In this document: piece by piece, positions 8,903-18,251 of the stretch
Numbering within the stretch: the first letter of the stretch is position 1
How the letters are laid out: each line of letters opens with the position of its first letter
Assembly (NCBI GenBank): GCA_022510525.1
Contig: JAFLTH010000003.1
Location: 16,217-80,216, forward strand
Source: Lachnospiraceae bacterium
GTDB taxonomy: Bacteria; Bacillota; Clostridia; Lachnospirales; Lachnospiraceae
Direction: 5' to 3'
DNA length: 64,000 bases
Translations under genes and position numbers: made by a program
The notes under the pieces: model-generated
Databases searched by the model: none
Told to the model about the DNA's origin: nothing
What the model saw: only the letters and a program-made list of their open reading frames with translations

Positions 8903-11900
8903 TTGAGACAGATCATTCAGGAAATACTGGAAGGCAATTTCAGGGCGGATAATACCTCCCTTAATTTTTCATACCCGCGAATCGATATATCTATCGCTCC
9001 TGACAGTGTGCAGGAGGGTTCTTTTACCATATACGGACCTGAAGGCTTTGTAACTGAGGGCAGGGTCATATCCTCCGATTTGCGTATGGAATGTCTTACA
9101 CCGGAATTTGCGGGTATCCAGGATGAGATATATTATCGTATCGATACCACGGATATGCAAGTCCAGGATAGCATAAAAGGTGCTTTTTATATTGAATCAA
9201 ATCAGGGAGAATACTATCTCCCTTTTTCTGTTACCATCGTGCAGGATGTGATAGATTCAAGTCTTGGAGAAATACGTAATCTTTTTCATTTTATCAATCT
9301 GGCCAAGACTAACTGGGATGAGGCGGTCAGACTTTTTTACAGTATGGACTTTGTTAAACTCTTAGCAGGTAATGATGCTCAGTACTATACGATATATAAG
9401 GGACTTTCGGCGGTCTACGGCAATGAGCATAACATGGAAGAGTTCCTTCTGGAAACAGGAAAGAAGAAAGCAATTGAGTATATTCCGGAGAAGAACCGGA
9501 TTGAGATAGATGACCCCGAAGAAGAGCAGCGTTATACCCTTACTATCAACAGGAACGGCTGGGGCTGCACCCGGCTTGATATCGAGACAGAGGGTGATTT
9601 CATATATGTGGAGGAAGAAACCGTAAGGGATGAAGACTTCCTTGGGAACGTATACCGTCTCTACTATTATATACAAAAAGACAAGCTTCATAGAGGAAAC
9701 AACTACGGCTGCATAAGGCTTTGCAGCTTTGAAAAAGTTATCGAAATTCCGGTAACGGTTATCAATTTTCCGCCCGCGGCATTGGGTAAGCATAAGTATT
9801 ATATTGAGAAAAAGCAGATTACCGTAAAACTTATGAAATACTATCAGGCATACAGGCTGAAAAAGCTTGGCGGTAAGGCATGGATGGAGGAGACTGAGAA
9901 ACTGGTAGACCGTCTTAAGGAGCTGGATGTAAATGACCCGGCAACGGATTTGTTTTATGCACAGCTGCTTATGGCTCAGGAACGTAATAATGAAGCAAAG
10001 TGGGTACTTGAGCAGATCAGGGATGATATAGAAGTGATGGGTGAGGACAAGCCTGAGTACAGGTGTTTTTATCTTTATTTATCTACACTTTACAGTGATG
10101 ATGATGAATACATAGACGGAGCAACCGATGAAATCATATACTGGTATGAAAGAAACCGCGGAAACTGGCGGATTGCCTGGCTGCTTTTGTTTTTATCGGA
10201 TGAGCGTGTGAGGACTCCCGCCAAAAAATGGGCATTACTTGAAGAACTTTTTGAATATAAGTGCAACAGTCCGATGCTCTATATGGAAGCATGGAATCTA
10301 TTATGCATGAATCCGGCGACATTACTTAAATTAAATGACTTTGAGTTACAGATATTGACTTATGCGGTCAAAAATGATGTTATGAAGGATGAGGTACTGT
10401 TGCAGCTTTTATATCTGACACAGAAGACTAAAGGTTATTCCGGGGCTTTGCTGCGGATTTTAACTACCTGCTATGAGAAAAGACCTCAGAGTGATATCCT
10501 TCATGCAATCTGTACTCTTTTGATAAAGGGAAATAAATACGGTAAGCCTTACCTTAGATGGTACCGCATGGGAGTCAATCAGAATCTGCGTATTACAAGA
10601 CTGTATGAGTATTATATGATGTCGGTTCCGCTAAACGGTAAGGAGACTATTCCCCAGGCCGTTCTGATGTATTTTGCATACCAGAGTGATTTAAGCTATG
10701 AGATTATAGCACATTTATATGCATATGTGCATAAAAGGCAGGAAGAATATCCGGATATTTATCTAAACTACATGCCGGAAATTGAGACATTTGTACAAAG
10801 GCAGGCAAAGGCAGGCAGGCTCAATAAGGACCTTGCTTATCTTTACCGTCAAGTGATAACGCAGGATATGATGGATGAGGAAACGGCTGCCGGTCTGAAA
10901 GATATATTATTTTTAAATCAGATTATAATAGATAATGATAAAGAAGACCGTGTAAATGAAATAAGAAATATTATTGTGGTCTATCCCTATGCCGAAAATG
11001 AATTGACTTATACGGTCAACGGAGCCGGGATTCAGGTACCGCTTTTTGATAAAGAATGCAGGATTATTCTTGAGGATAATCAGCGTAACCGCTATTCGTG
11101 CAGTATTCCTTTCCGTATGGAAAAACTGATTACAGCGGACAGGCTTGAGAAGCTTGCGGCTCCTTTTGCCGTAAACCATCCGGGTTATGCTGTCCATGCC
11201 TGTTATGGTACCGGGAATGAGATTGTTGTAAATGAGCATAATTTAAAACAATTTAAATTTCTGGCGGATTCGGACTTTTTGGATGAAAGCAGTCGACGGG
11301 ATTTAAGGCTCAAGCTGCTGCACTTTTATTATGAAAAAGACCGTATGTGGGAGCTGGACGAATACCTGCAGGGTATAGGACCTGAGGATATTGCGCCGCA
11401 GGACAGAAAAGAAGCGGTGCGGATTCTGGTACTGCGCGGACTGTATAATGAAGCCCGTAATTGGGTGCGTTTCGGGACGCCATATGGTATAGATGCCAAA
11501 ACTCTTGCCAAGCTTTGCAGCAGGCTGCTTGAACAGGATGAATTTGAAGAAGACGCACTTATGACTGCCATACTGAGTTATGTTGTTAAAAAAGGAAAAT
11601 ACAACGAATACATTTTAAAATATCTGGTTCGCTTCTTTAACGGCAATATTAAAGATATGAGGGATATATGGAAGATTGCGGTTGAATTTGGAGTGGATAC
11701 TTTTGAGCTTAGTGAGCGCATACTTATACAGATGCTTTATACCGGCGCCTACATAGGGGAAGGGATGGATATCTTCAAGTCTTATATGAAGAGCGGCGGT
11801 AGTGATGAAGTAATTGTGGCTTTCCTTTCCCAGAACAGTTATGATTATGTTATTAAAGAAAAAATCACAGATTCCTCCTTACCCGGAGCGATTTTCAGAA

Positions 11901-12505
11901 TGTATCATGAAGGAGCGGAATTGCTGCCTGTATGTAAGCTGGCTTATCTCAAATATTATTCCGAAAACCGTAGTGAGATAGACGAAGAAATTCAAACGAC
12001 AGTTCGTGAATTTTTGCGCGAAATGCTGGAAAGGCAAATAATATTGCCTCTCTTTAAAGAATATCAGGGCTATCTCCCTGCGCTTGATATAATGCAGGAC
12101 AAGTCGATTCTGGAGTATCGCGCCAAGCCCGGAAACCGCGTTGCGGTCAATTATATGATAACGAAGGATGAAAATCCCGGAAACACATATATAAAGGAAC
12201 CTATGAGGGATGTTTTTGCGGGAATCTGCATAAAGGAGTTTGTGCTTTTCTTCGGGGAGAACCTGCAGTATTATATAACGGAGGAAGAAGACGGAGAAGA
12301 GAAGGTAACGCTTAGCGGAAGCATCAGAAAAAGTGACCTTGGCAATGACACTCCCGTATCCCCTTCATATGAGGGCAGCCGTTTCAATATGCTGAATGAT
12401 ATAATGATAGGTAAGACCCTCCATGACTATGATACGGTTGATAAATTGTTGGAGGAATATTATAAAAAGGATTTTATTGCACAGAAAGTATTTAAGTTAC
12501 AATAG
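8903..12505 (+). CDS. DUF5717-type giant helical protein
   Basis: The 1,200-residue product resembles, from memory, the DUF5717 proteins found in Lachnospiraceae, whose function is not known. The first 300 residues look beta-rich, with two segments resembling immunoglobulin-like modules (GFVTEGRVISSDLRMECL and RIEIDDPEEEQRYTLTINRNGWG). The rest is dominated by amphipathic helices in a TPR-like pattern (for example DLFYAQLLMAQERNNEAKWVLEQIRD). A short beta-rich end returns after about residue 1050. No signal peptide or membrane segment is visible, so it is probably cytoplasmic. The start is TTG with a weak ribosome binding site; I accept it because REIIQEILEGNF-like openings are typical of the family. 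It heads a four-gene operon and is followed after 26 bases by an actin/Hsp70-like gene. I infer a scaffold role; nothing catalytic is visible. Confidence 0.72.
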   Translation: MRQIIQEILEGNFRADNTSLNFSYPRIDISIAPDSVQEGSFTIYGPEGFVTEGRVISSDLRMECLTPEFAGIQDEIYYRIDTTDMQVQDSIKGAFYIESNQGEYYLPFSVTIVQDVIDSSLGEIRNLFHFINLAKTNWDEAVRLFYSMDFVKLLAGNDAQYYTIYKGLSAVYGNEHNMEEFLLETGKKKAIEYIPEKNRIEIDDPEEEQRYTLTINRNGWGCTRLDIETEGDFIYVEEETVRDEDFLGNVYRLYYYIQKDKLHRGNNYGCIRLCSFEKVIEIPVTVINFPPAALGKHKYYIEKKQITVKLMKYYQAYRLKKLGGKAWMEETEKLVDRLKELDVNDPATDLFYAQLLMAQERNNEAKWVLEQIRDDIEVMGEDKPEYRCFYLYLSTLYSDDDEYIDGATDEIIYWYERNRGNWRIAWLLLFLSDERVRTPAKKWALLEELFEYKCNSPMLYMEAWNLLCMNPATLLKLNDFELQILTYAVKNDVMKDEVLLQLLYLTQKTKGYSGALLRILTTCYEKRPQSDILHAICTLLIKGNKYGKPYLRWYRMGVNQNLRITRLYEYYMMSVPLNGKETIPQAVLMYFAYQSDLSYEIIAHLYAYVHKRQEEYPDIYLNYMPEIETFVQRQAKAGRLNKDLAYLYRQVITQDMMDEETAAGLKDILFLNQIIIDNDKEDRVNEIRNIIVVYPYAENELTYTVNGAGIQVPLFDKECRIILEDNQRNRYSCSIPFRMEKLITADRLEKLAAPFAVNHPGYAVHACYGTGNEIVVNEHNLKQFKFLADSDFLDESSRRDLRLKLLHFYYEKDRMWELDEYLQGIGPEDIAPQDRKEAVRILVLRGLYNEARNWVRFGTPYGIDAKTLAKLCSRLLEQDEFEEDALMTAILSYVVKKGKYNEYILKYLVRFFNGNIKDMRDIWKIAVEFGVDTFELSERILIQMLYTGAYIGEGMDIFKSYMKSGGSDEVIVAFLSQNSYDYVIKEKITDSSLPGAIFRMYHEGAELLPVCKLAYLKYYSENRSEIDEEIQTTVREFLREMLERQIILPLFKEYQGYLPALDIMQDKSILEYRAKPGNRVAVNYMITKDENPGNTYIKEPMRDVFAGICIKEFVLFFGENLQYYITEEEDGEEKVTLSGSIRKSDLGNDTPVSPSYEGSRFNMLNDIMIGKTLHDYDTVDKLLEEYYKKDFIAQKVFKLQ

Positions 12506-12531
12506 ATATCGCAAAAGAGAAGGGATAATGT

Positions 12532-13851
12532 ATGTTCTTCGACAAAAAGACGGAAGATAAACTGCAAAAAGGAAGCGTCCTTGTAGGCTATGATTTGAAT
12601 AACGGCTTTTCTCAGATAAGTTGCATGGTTTATGGTGACGAAAATGCCGAGATTGAGACTGTTGCAACTGTAATGGGTACAAAGCATTATAATATCCCCA
12701 TGGCATTATGTAAACCAAAAGACAGCGGCAAGTGGCTATATGGCAAAGATGCAATAAATTCTGCCGATGAAGAAGGTTCTTTTCTTGTTACGGATTTAAT
12801 GGAACTTGCAATAAAGGGAGAAATGATCGCAATAGAAGAGGAAAACTTTGACCCGGTTGCCCTGCTTGCGCTTTTTATAAAAAGAAGTCTTTCGCTTATG
12901 AGCTTCATTGCCTCGCCGGAAAATATCGGCGCGATCATGTTCACCGTAGATAAGCTCGATGACAGGATGGTAGAGGTGCTGGCTAAAGCAACTGCCAACC
13001 TTAATCTCAAAACTACACATATATATTTTCAGAGTCATACAGAGAGCTTTTATTATTATATGCTGCACCAGCCGGAGGAGCTGTGGAATTATCAGGTGCT
13101 TGCCTGTGAACATGACGGAAAGCAGCTTAAAACCTATCGTATGGAGCGCAACAAAAAGACGACACCGATTGTGGTCCTGATTGAAGAACAGATTTTTGAT
13201 ACGGTCTCTCTTCCTGAGGAGGATGAGGAAGACGAAGTAAAAGAGAGTCTCTATAAACTCGCTGATGAGAAGTTCATGGATATACTTAAGGAACAGTGCA
13301 ATGAAAGGATAATATCCTGCGCCTATCTTCTTGGTGACGGTTTCAGAAACGACTGGGCCAAGGAGTCGCTGCGCTTTTTATGCAGAAACCGAAGGGCTTT
13401 TCAGGGTAATAATCTTTTCAGTAAAGGAGCCTGCCTTGCTATGTTGGATAGGCTGGAGCCATCTGATGTATGCAAAGGACATATTTTCCTCGGGGCGGAT
13501 AAACTTAAGTCAAATGTGGGAATGACTGTATTAAGGCGTGGTAAAGAATCCTATTATGCACTGCTTGATGCGGGAGAAAACTGGTACGAGGTACACAAGG
13601 AATGTGAGTTTCTTCTAAGAGGTGAGGAAAATTCGATTTCCTTCCTTATTACGCCGCTTACGGGCAAACGTGCCGAAATCCAGGAAATTGTTCTGGAGGG
13701 CGCTCCGGTAAGGGAAGGCGCATTCGGCAGATATGAGATGGAGATAAGTATGAGTTCGGTGGACTGCATAGAGGCAAAAATAACCGACTTAGGGTTTGGG
13801 GAACTGTTTCCCGCCGCCGGCAAGGTGTGGAGAAAACAGTTTGCATGTTAA
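12532..13851 (+). CDS. DUF5716-type protein with possible actin/Hsp70 ATPase fold
   Basis: The 439-residue product starts at ATG 12532 behind AGAAGGG. Near the N-terminus SVLVGYDLNNGFSQIS resembles the phosphate-1 loop of actin/Hsp70 ATPases (usually xGIDxGTTNS). GKWLYGKDAI fits the following strand, and LALFIKRSLSLM the helix that precedes the subdomain link in Hsp70 proteins. The C-terminal third (residues 290-439) is beta-rich and shares no motif I recognise; it has no clear Hsp70 substrate-binding domain. I recall this family as DUF5716, encoded next to DUF5717 in Lachnospiraceae. Whether it hydrolyses ATP is open, since the phosphate loop lacks the usual GTT. It lies 26 bases after the giant gene and 9 bases before the next, so it is very likely co-transcribed. 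Confidence 0.6.
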   Translation: MFFDKKTEDKLQKGSVLVGYDLNNGFSQISCMVYGDENAEIETVATVMGTKHYNIPMALCKPKDSGKWLYGKDAINSADEEGSFLVTDLMELAIKGEMIAIEEENFDPVALLALFIKRSLSLMSFIASPENIGAIMFTVDKLDDRMVEVLAKATANLNLKTTHIYFQSHTESFYYYMLHQPEELWNYQVLACEHDGKQLKTYRMERNKKTTPIVVLIEEQIFDTVSLPEEDEEDEVKESLYKLADEKFMDILKEQCNERIISCAYLLGDGFRNDWAKESLRFLCRNRRAFQGNNLFSKGACLAMLDRLEPSDVCKGHIFLGADKLKSNVGMTVLRRGKESYYALLDAGENWYEVHKECEFLLRGEENSISFLITPLTGKRAEIQEIVLEGAPVREGAFGRYEMEISMSSVDCIEAKITDLGFGELFPAAGKVWRKQFAC

Positions 13852-13860
13852 GAGAAAGGC

Positions 13861-14715
13861 ATGGTTAAAATGGGAAATATTATACTATCAACAGGAAACT
13901 ATGCAAAAATACCATATTTTTTCGAGAAGACTTATGTAAACCTATTTTCGCTGGAGGAACTATGCTATTGTCTGGTGGAAAATGCTCAGATGCTGGACGG
14001 GGATATTGTAAGTGACAAACTGGCAAGATGGCTTTCGGAGCAATGTTCACTAAGTGAGCTTGCGGACAGGCTGCATACGCAGGTAAAAGAAAAGGCGGCG
14101 CCGGCAGCTTATGTTGAAACTATCCTTGAATATGCCGGACTTTATTCCGGAGAAGAGATAGCACATACGGTATCTCTTGTCAGCGAAAATGCAGGTTTGA
14201 GTCCCTATGAGAAGCAAAAAGCCAGGGCCGACCATATGCTTAGGAATAAGCGTTATATTCTTGCACTGGAGCAGTATTCGTCATTACTTGCAAGGCTTCC
14301 CGAACATGAGAAAGAGCTTCAGGCAAAGATACATCATAATATGGGTGTTGTTTATGCCGTACTTTTTATGTTTGAGAATGCTCAGGAAGAATTTATGGAA
14401 GCATATAAGATGAACAAAAATACAGATAGTTTAATGCAGTTTCTGGCGGCAAAAAGACTGCATGATAGTGACAGGGAGTATGTGGATTATATTGCAAAAC
14501 ATCCATTCTATCATGATGACTCACTTGAAGTGGAGCGCAGGATAGAGGAAGCGACGGCACAGTTTGATGCAACACAGGAGAACAGGATGCTTTTTACACT
14601 GCACGTCTGCAAGGAGGAGGGCGCTGCCTCAGCCGGGGATGTTCAGTATTATGATGAGATAGAGAGACTTACAAATGTGCTTAAAGATGATTATAGGGAG
14701 AGTGTGGCAAGGTAA
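13861..14715 (+). CDS. TPR-like helical protein of the DUF5717 operon
   Basis: The product has 284 residues and no membrane segment or signal peptide. The middle (about residues 115-200) has a clear TPR-like pattern: RADHMLRNKRYILALEQYSSLL, then HHNMGVVYAVLFMFENAQEEF. The N-terminal part is helical (ENAQMLDGDIVSDKLARWLSEQ). I do not recognise a named family. The gene starts 9 bases after the actin-like gene; a second ATG at 13870 would be an alternative start. Its stop codon directly abuts the ATG of the next gene, which suggests coupled translation. TPR-type repeats usually bind other proteins, so it may connect operon partners; that is inference. Confidence 0.7.
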   Translation: MVKMGNIILSTGNYAKIPYFFEKTYVNLFSLEELCYCLVENAQMLDGDIVSDKLARWLSEQCSLSELADRLHTQVKEKAAPAAYVETILEYAGLYSGEEIAHTVSLVSENAGLSPYEKQKARADHMLRNKRYILALEQYSSLLARLPEHEKELQAKIHHNMGVVYAVLFMFENAQEEFMEAYKMNKNTDSLMQFLAAKRLHDSDREYVDYIAKHPFYHDDSLEVERRIEEATAQFDATQENRMLFTLHVCKEEGAASAGDVQYYDEIERLTNVLKDDYRESVAR

Positions 14716-15897
14716 ATGAACTGGTTAAAGAAATTATTCGGAAAATGGAAAAGTGCAATTGAAGAACCCGATTTTGAGAATGAAGAATGGGATGAAAATG
14801 AGGAAGAGAGAGAGCGGGACTTTAATAACAAAGAGTATAGGTATGACTATGTAAAGGGTCGTCTGGACAGGATCGCACAGGCTTCCAAAGAGATGGAAAA
14901 TCTTAACTTTGAGTATGAAAATGTGACCTCGCACTTAAAAGATATGGAAGAGATAGAGGCGATTCCTGATGATGAAGCACAGGAACTTAAGGACTTTGCC
15001 AAAAAAGTGGAGCTTTTACAGAACAGTTGTAATGATTATATGGGCAGAAAACGCCTTATGAGCGACGAGCGATTCTATCAGATAGAGAGTATGCTTGATG
15101 AGATAGAAGAAGGCTGTGCCAAGCTCAAGGAGGCGGAACAGTATCAGGACCTCATTAAAAAGGACTTAAACCGTCTTGACGGTGAAAAGCATGCCTATAT
15201 GTTCCGTAAAAATGAATTGCTTGGGGCAATAGTGGATACCAAAGGTATGGCGGTCATCTGTGTAACGGCGCTGGCTCTGTGCTTTTCCATGCTGCTCATG
15301 CTGCAGTTTTTGCTGGATATGGATACCAAGGTCGGTTATATGATTACCGCAGCGGTTGCAGCAGTTGCAATTACGGCGATTTACGTCAAGCATAGCGATG
15401 CCAAGCGTGAGTTAAAAAGGGTGGAATCTGCCATAAATAAGCTGATTGTTTTACAAAATAAGGTGAAGATAAGATATGTCAATAATACCAATCTGCTTGA
15501 TTATCTTTACCTGAAGTATGATGTTAAAAGTGCCGAAGAACTTGAGAAACTGTGGAATAATTATTATAAGGAAAAAGAAGATCGGGAGAAATGCAGGCGT
15601 GCGGAACTGGATCTGGACTACAACCAGCAGGAGCTGCTCAATATTCTCAAGCAATACGATATAAAAGACCCGGCAATCTGGCTGCATCAGACAGAGGCTA
15701 TCCTTGAACACAAGGAAATGGTGGAAATCCGTCATAATCTTATAATCAGGAGACAGTCCTTAAGACGCAGGATGGACTATAATAAGGAAGTGGCCGCAGG
15801 CGGCGCCCAGAAGGAAATAAAGGAGCTTGTAAACCATTATCCCCAGTATGCGGGTGAAATTATAGAAATGGTTGAAAAGTATGAGAAAAGTATGTAG
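14716..15897 (+). CDS. Membrane protein with long coiled coils, DUF5717 operon
   Basis: The 393-residue product begins with a short basic amphipathic stretch (MNWLKKLFGKWK) and an acidic segment. A long coiled coil follows (about residues 35-170). Two adjacent membrane helices lie at about 176-198 (AVICVTALALCFSMLLMLQF) and 204-222, and a second long helical region continues to the end. The two helices form a hairpin, placing both coiled coils on the same side of the membrane, most likely the cytoplasm. No enzymatic motif is visible. Its ATG abuts the stop of the preceding gene with no gap. It is the only membrane member of the operon, so it may anchor the three soluble partners. I do not know a characterised homologue. 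Confidence 0.7.
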   Translation: MNWLKKLFGKWKSAIEEPDFENEEWDENEEERERDFNNKEYRYDYVKGRLDRIAQASKEMENLNFEYENVTSHLKDMEEIEAIPDDEAQELKDFAKKVELLQNSCNDYMGRKRLMSDERFYQIESMLDEIEEGCAKLKEAEQYQDLIKKDLNRLDGEKHAYMFRKNELLGAIVDTKGMAVICVTALALCFSMLLMLQFLLDMDTKVGYMITAAVAAVAITAIYVKHSDAKRELKRVESAINKLIVLQNKVKIRYVNNTNLLDYLYLKYDVKSAEELEKLWNNYYKEKEDREKCRRAELDLDYNQQELLNILKQYDIKDPAIWLHQTEAILEHKEMVEIRHNLIIRRQSLRRRMDYNKEVAAGGAQKEIKELVNHYPQYAGEIIEMVEKYEKSM

Positions 15898-15900
15898 AAT
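15872..15900 (+). promoter_or_regulatory. Candidate promoter of the purine genes
   Basis: TTGAAA and TAGAAT are 17 bases apart, and the -10 box coincides with the stop codon of the preceding gene. Transcripts starting here would include the long hairpin at 15916-15995 in the purC leader. Confidence 0.4.
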
Positions 15901-15915
15901 ATAATATGTACGAAC

Positions 15916-15995
15916 GAACTCAGAAAAAATTAATAAAAGCGGGGTTCCGATGCGGTGGCAAGTCACCCCTTATTTTATTAATTTTCTCTGAGTTC
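15916..15995 (+). promoter_or_regulatory. Long hairpin before purC: terminator or attenuator
   Basis: GAACTCAGA at the left pairs perfectly with TCTGAGTTC at the right. Inside it ATTAATAAAA pairs with TTTTATTAAT, and a GC core GGGGT pairs with ACCCC around a 19-base loop. The right arm is T-rich, so it can end transcription of the DUF5717 operon. If the promoter at 15872 is used, it would instead form in the purC leader. The core does not match a purine, PRPP or guanidine riboswitch that I know. Confidence 0.6.
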
Positions 15996-16042
15996 TGGGT
16001 ATCGATAATTCTTATATATTAAATTAGGAAAGGAATATCATA

Positions 16043-16747
16043 ATGAAAAAGTTAGAACAATTATATGAGGGTAAAGCAAAGAAAGTATTTAAGACTGAGG
16101 ACCCCGATGTTTTAATAGTTGATTATAAGGATGATGCAACTGCATTTAACGGTGAGAAGAAAGGAACTATAGTCGGTAAGGGTGTTATTAATAACAGAAT
16201 GACCAACCATGTGTTTAAGCTCCTTGAAAAAGAGGGAGTTCCCACACATTTCATTGAGGAATTAAGCGACAGGGAGACCGCCGTTAAGAAGGTTGAGATT
16301 GTGCCGCTTGAGGTTATTATCCGTAATGTTGCGGCGGGCAGCTTTTCCAAGAGACTTGGAGTTGAAGAGGGAACACCCTTTGATGAGCCGACCATTGAAT
16401 TTAGTTATAAGAATGATGAATTAGGCGACCCGCTTATCAACAGTTATTTCGCGGTGGCTATGAAGCTGGCTACATGGGAAGAAATAGAGACTATTAAGAA
16501 ATATGCTTTCAAGGTAAACGAAGTACTGAAAAATTACTTTTTACAGGCAGATATAAAACTTATCGATTTTAAGATAGAATTTGGACGTTATCACGGACAG
16601 ATTATTCTGGCTGACGAAACCAGCCCCGACACCTGCAGACTGTGGGATGTACATACCAACGAAAAACTGGATAAAGACCGTTTCCGCAGGGATTTGGGTA
16701 ATGTGGAAGAAGCTTATAATGAGGTGTTTAAGCGTTTAGGATTATAG
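16043..16747 (+). CDS. purC: SAICAR synthetase
   Basis: Phosphoribosylaminoimidazole-succinocarboxamide synthase joins aspartate to CAIR using ATP in de novo purine synthesis. The product has 234 residues, the usual length for the single-domain bacterial enzyme. The N-terminal [10 protein letters not shown] glycine-rich loop, the [11 protein letters not shown] motif and [11 protein letters not shown] all fit PurC. The start follows AGGAAAGGA. purF begins 16 bases downstream, so both are probably on one transcript. A long hairpin lies in the leader. Confidence 0.95.
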   Translation: MKKLEQLYEGKAKKVFKTEDPDVLIVDYKDDATAFNGEKKGTIVGKGVINNRMTNHVFKLLEKEGVPTHFIEELSDRETAVKKVEIVPLEVIIRNVAAGSFSKRLGVEEGTPFDEPTIEFSYKNDELGDPLINSYFAVAMKLATWEEIETIKKYAFKVNEVLKNYFLQADIKLIDFKIEFGRYHGQIILADETSPDTCRLWDVHTNEKLDKDRFRRDLGNVEEAYNEVFKRLGL

Positions 16748-16763
16748 GCTGCGGAGGAATTGC

Positions 16764-18188
16764 ATGACTGGAAATGATAAACTCGGCGAGGAATGCGGTG
16801 TCTTTGGCATATATGATTTTGACGGTGCTGATGTGGCATCTACGATTTACTATGGCCTTTTTGCACTTCAGCACAGAGGGCAGGAGAGCTGTGGTATTGC
16901 AGTAAGCGACACCAACGGACCCAAGGGCAAAGTCATAAGTGTCAAGGATATGGGACTTATACATGAAAACTTTACGCCGGATACCCTTGATAGGTTAAAA
17001 GGTGATATCGGTGTAGGGCATGTCAGATATTCGACGGCCGGCAGCAGCACCAGGGAAAATGCACAGCCCTTAGTGCTTAATTATGTAAAAGGCACACTTG
17101 CAATGGCCCATAACGGTAATCTGATCAATGCGCCGGAGCTTCGTCATGAACTGGAATATTCGGGAGCCATCTTTCAGACTACCATAGATTCAGAGGTCAT
17201 TGCATATCATATAGCCAGAGAGCGCTTGAACAGTGCTACCGTTGAAGAGGCGGTAGGCCGCGCTATGGAGAAATTAAAAGGCGCTTATTCATTAATTATA
17301 ATGTCACCGCGTAAACTTATAGGAGCGAGAGACCCATTCGGATTCAGACCGCTTTGTATCGGAAAAAGAGATAATGCCTATATTCTTGCTTCCGAAACCT
17401 GCGCACTCGATACGATAGGTGCGGAGTATGTCAGGGACGTTGAACCGGGAGAAATAGTTACAATTTCTCCGGGTAAAGGAATAGAGTCCAATAAAAATCT
17501 TTGTATAGATAAAGACAAACATGCAAGATGTGTATTTGAATATATTTATTTTGCAAGACCGGACAGTCATATAGATGGTGTAAGCGTATATGACTCCCGT
17601 ATTTTGGCGGGAAAATATCTTGCAATTGACTCTCCTGTGGAGGCAGATCTGGTAGTGGGGGTACCTGAGTCCGGCAACTGCGCTGCACTTGGCTATTCCA
17701 TGGAATCACACATACCCTACGGTCAAGCCTTTGTAAAGAACGCTTATGTGGGACGTACTTTTATCAGCCCTCAGCAGAAGAACCGTGAGAGCGGTGTACA
17801 GGTGAAATTGAATGCAATCAGGGAAGCGGTCCGCGGCAAAAGAATCATAATGATTGACGATTCCATAGTGCGTGGAACAACTTCTGACAGGATAGTCAGA
17901 ATGCTGCGTGAGGCAGGTGCCAGGGAAGTACATATGCGTGTAAGCTCGCCGCCGTTTATAGCTCCCTGCTATTTTGGAACCGACGTTCCCGCGAAAGAGC
18001 AGCTCATTGCAAATAACCGCAGTGTGGAAGAAATAAGACAGATAATCGGTGCGGATTCACTGGCCTATCTTAAGCTTGAGCGGCTTGACGAGATTGCCGG
18101 TCATCTTGGAGTTTGTAAGGGCTGCTTTACTGAGACCTATCCTATGGAGCCGCCGAAAGAAGATATTCGCGGAGAATATGATAAGTAA
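16764..18188 (+). CDS. purF: Amidophosphoribosyltransferase (catalytically complete copy)
   Basis: The enzyme makes phosphoribosylamine from PRPP and glutamine, the first step of purine synthesis. The 474-residue product has a 10-residue propeptide before the class II glutaminase nucleophile (GEE|CGVFG, Cys11). HRGQESCGI and AHNGNL follow, and the PRPP loop IMIDDSIVRGTT lies near residue 365. Cysteines at RCVFEY, PCYFG and GVCKGC fit the four ligands of the 4Fe-4S cluster seen in the B. subtilis-type enzyme. It lies 16 bases after purC and 63 bases before purB. A second PurF-like gene at 21056 lacks the cysteine, so this copy must supply the glutaminase activity. Confidence 0.95.
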   Translation: MTGNDKLGEECGVFGIYDFDGADVASTIYYGLFALQHRGQESCGIAVSDTNGPKGKVISVKDMGLIHENFTPDTLDRLKGDIGVGHVRYSTAGSSTRENAQPLVLNYVKGTLAMAHNGNLINAPELRHELEYSGAIFQTTIDSEVIAYHIARERLNSATVEEAVGRAMEKLKGAYSLIIMSPRKLIGARDPFGFRPLCIGKRDNAYILASETCALDTIGAEYVRDVEPGEIVTISPGKGIESNKNLCIDKDKHARCVFEYIYFARPDSHIDGVSVYDSRILAGKYLAIDSPVEADLVVGVPESGNCAALGYSMESHIPYGQAFVKNAYVGRTFISPQQKNRESGVQVKLNAIREAVRGKRIIMIDDSIVRGTTSDRIVRMLREAGAREVHMRVSSPPFIAPCYFGTDVPAKEQLIANNRSVEEIRQIIGADSLAYLKLERLDEIAGHLGVCKGCFTETYPMEPPKEDIRGEYDK

Positions 18189-18251
18189 GTGCCGGAGTAC
18201 CGGACATTGGAATAGTTAAATCTAGATTTAATTTTAAGGAGATATTTATAA

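Noticed and set aside
15916-15995. Purine or guanidine riboswitch before purC
   Set aside because: None of the conserved core strings that I know for these classes could be found; the structure is mostly one long AT-rich stem.
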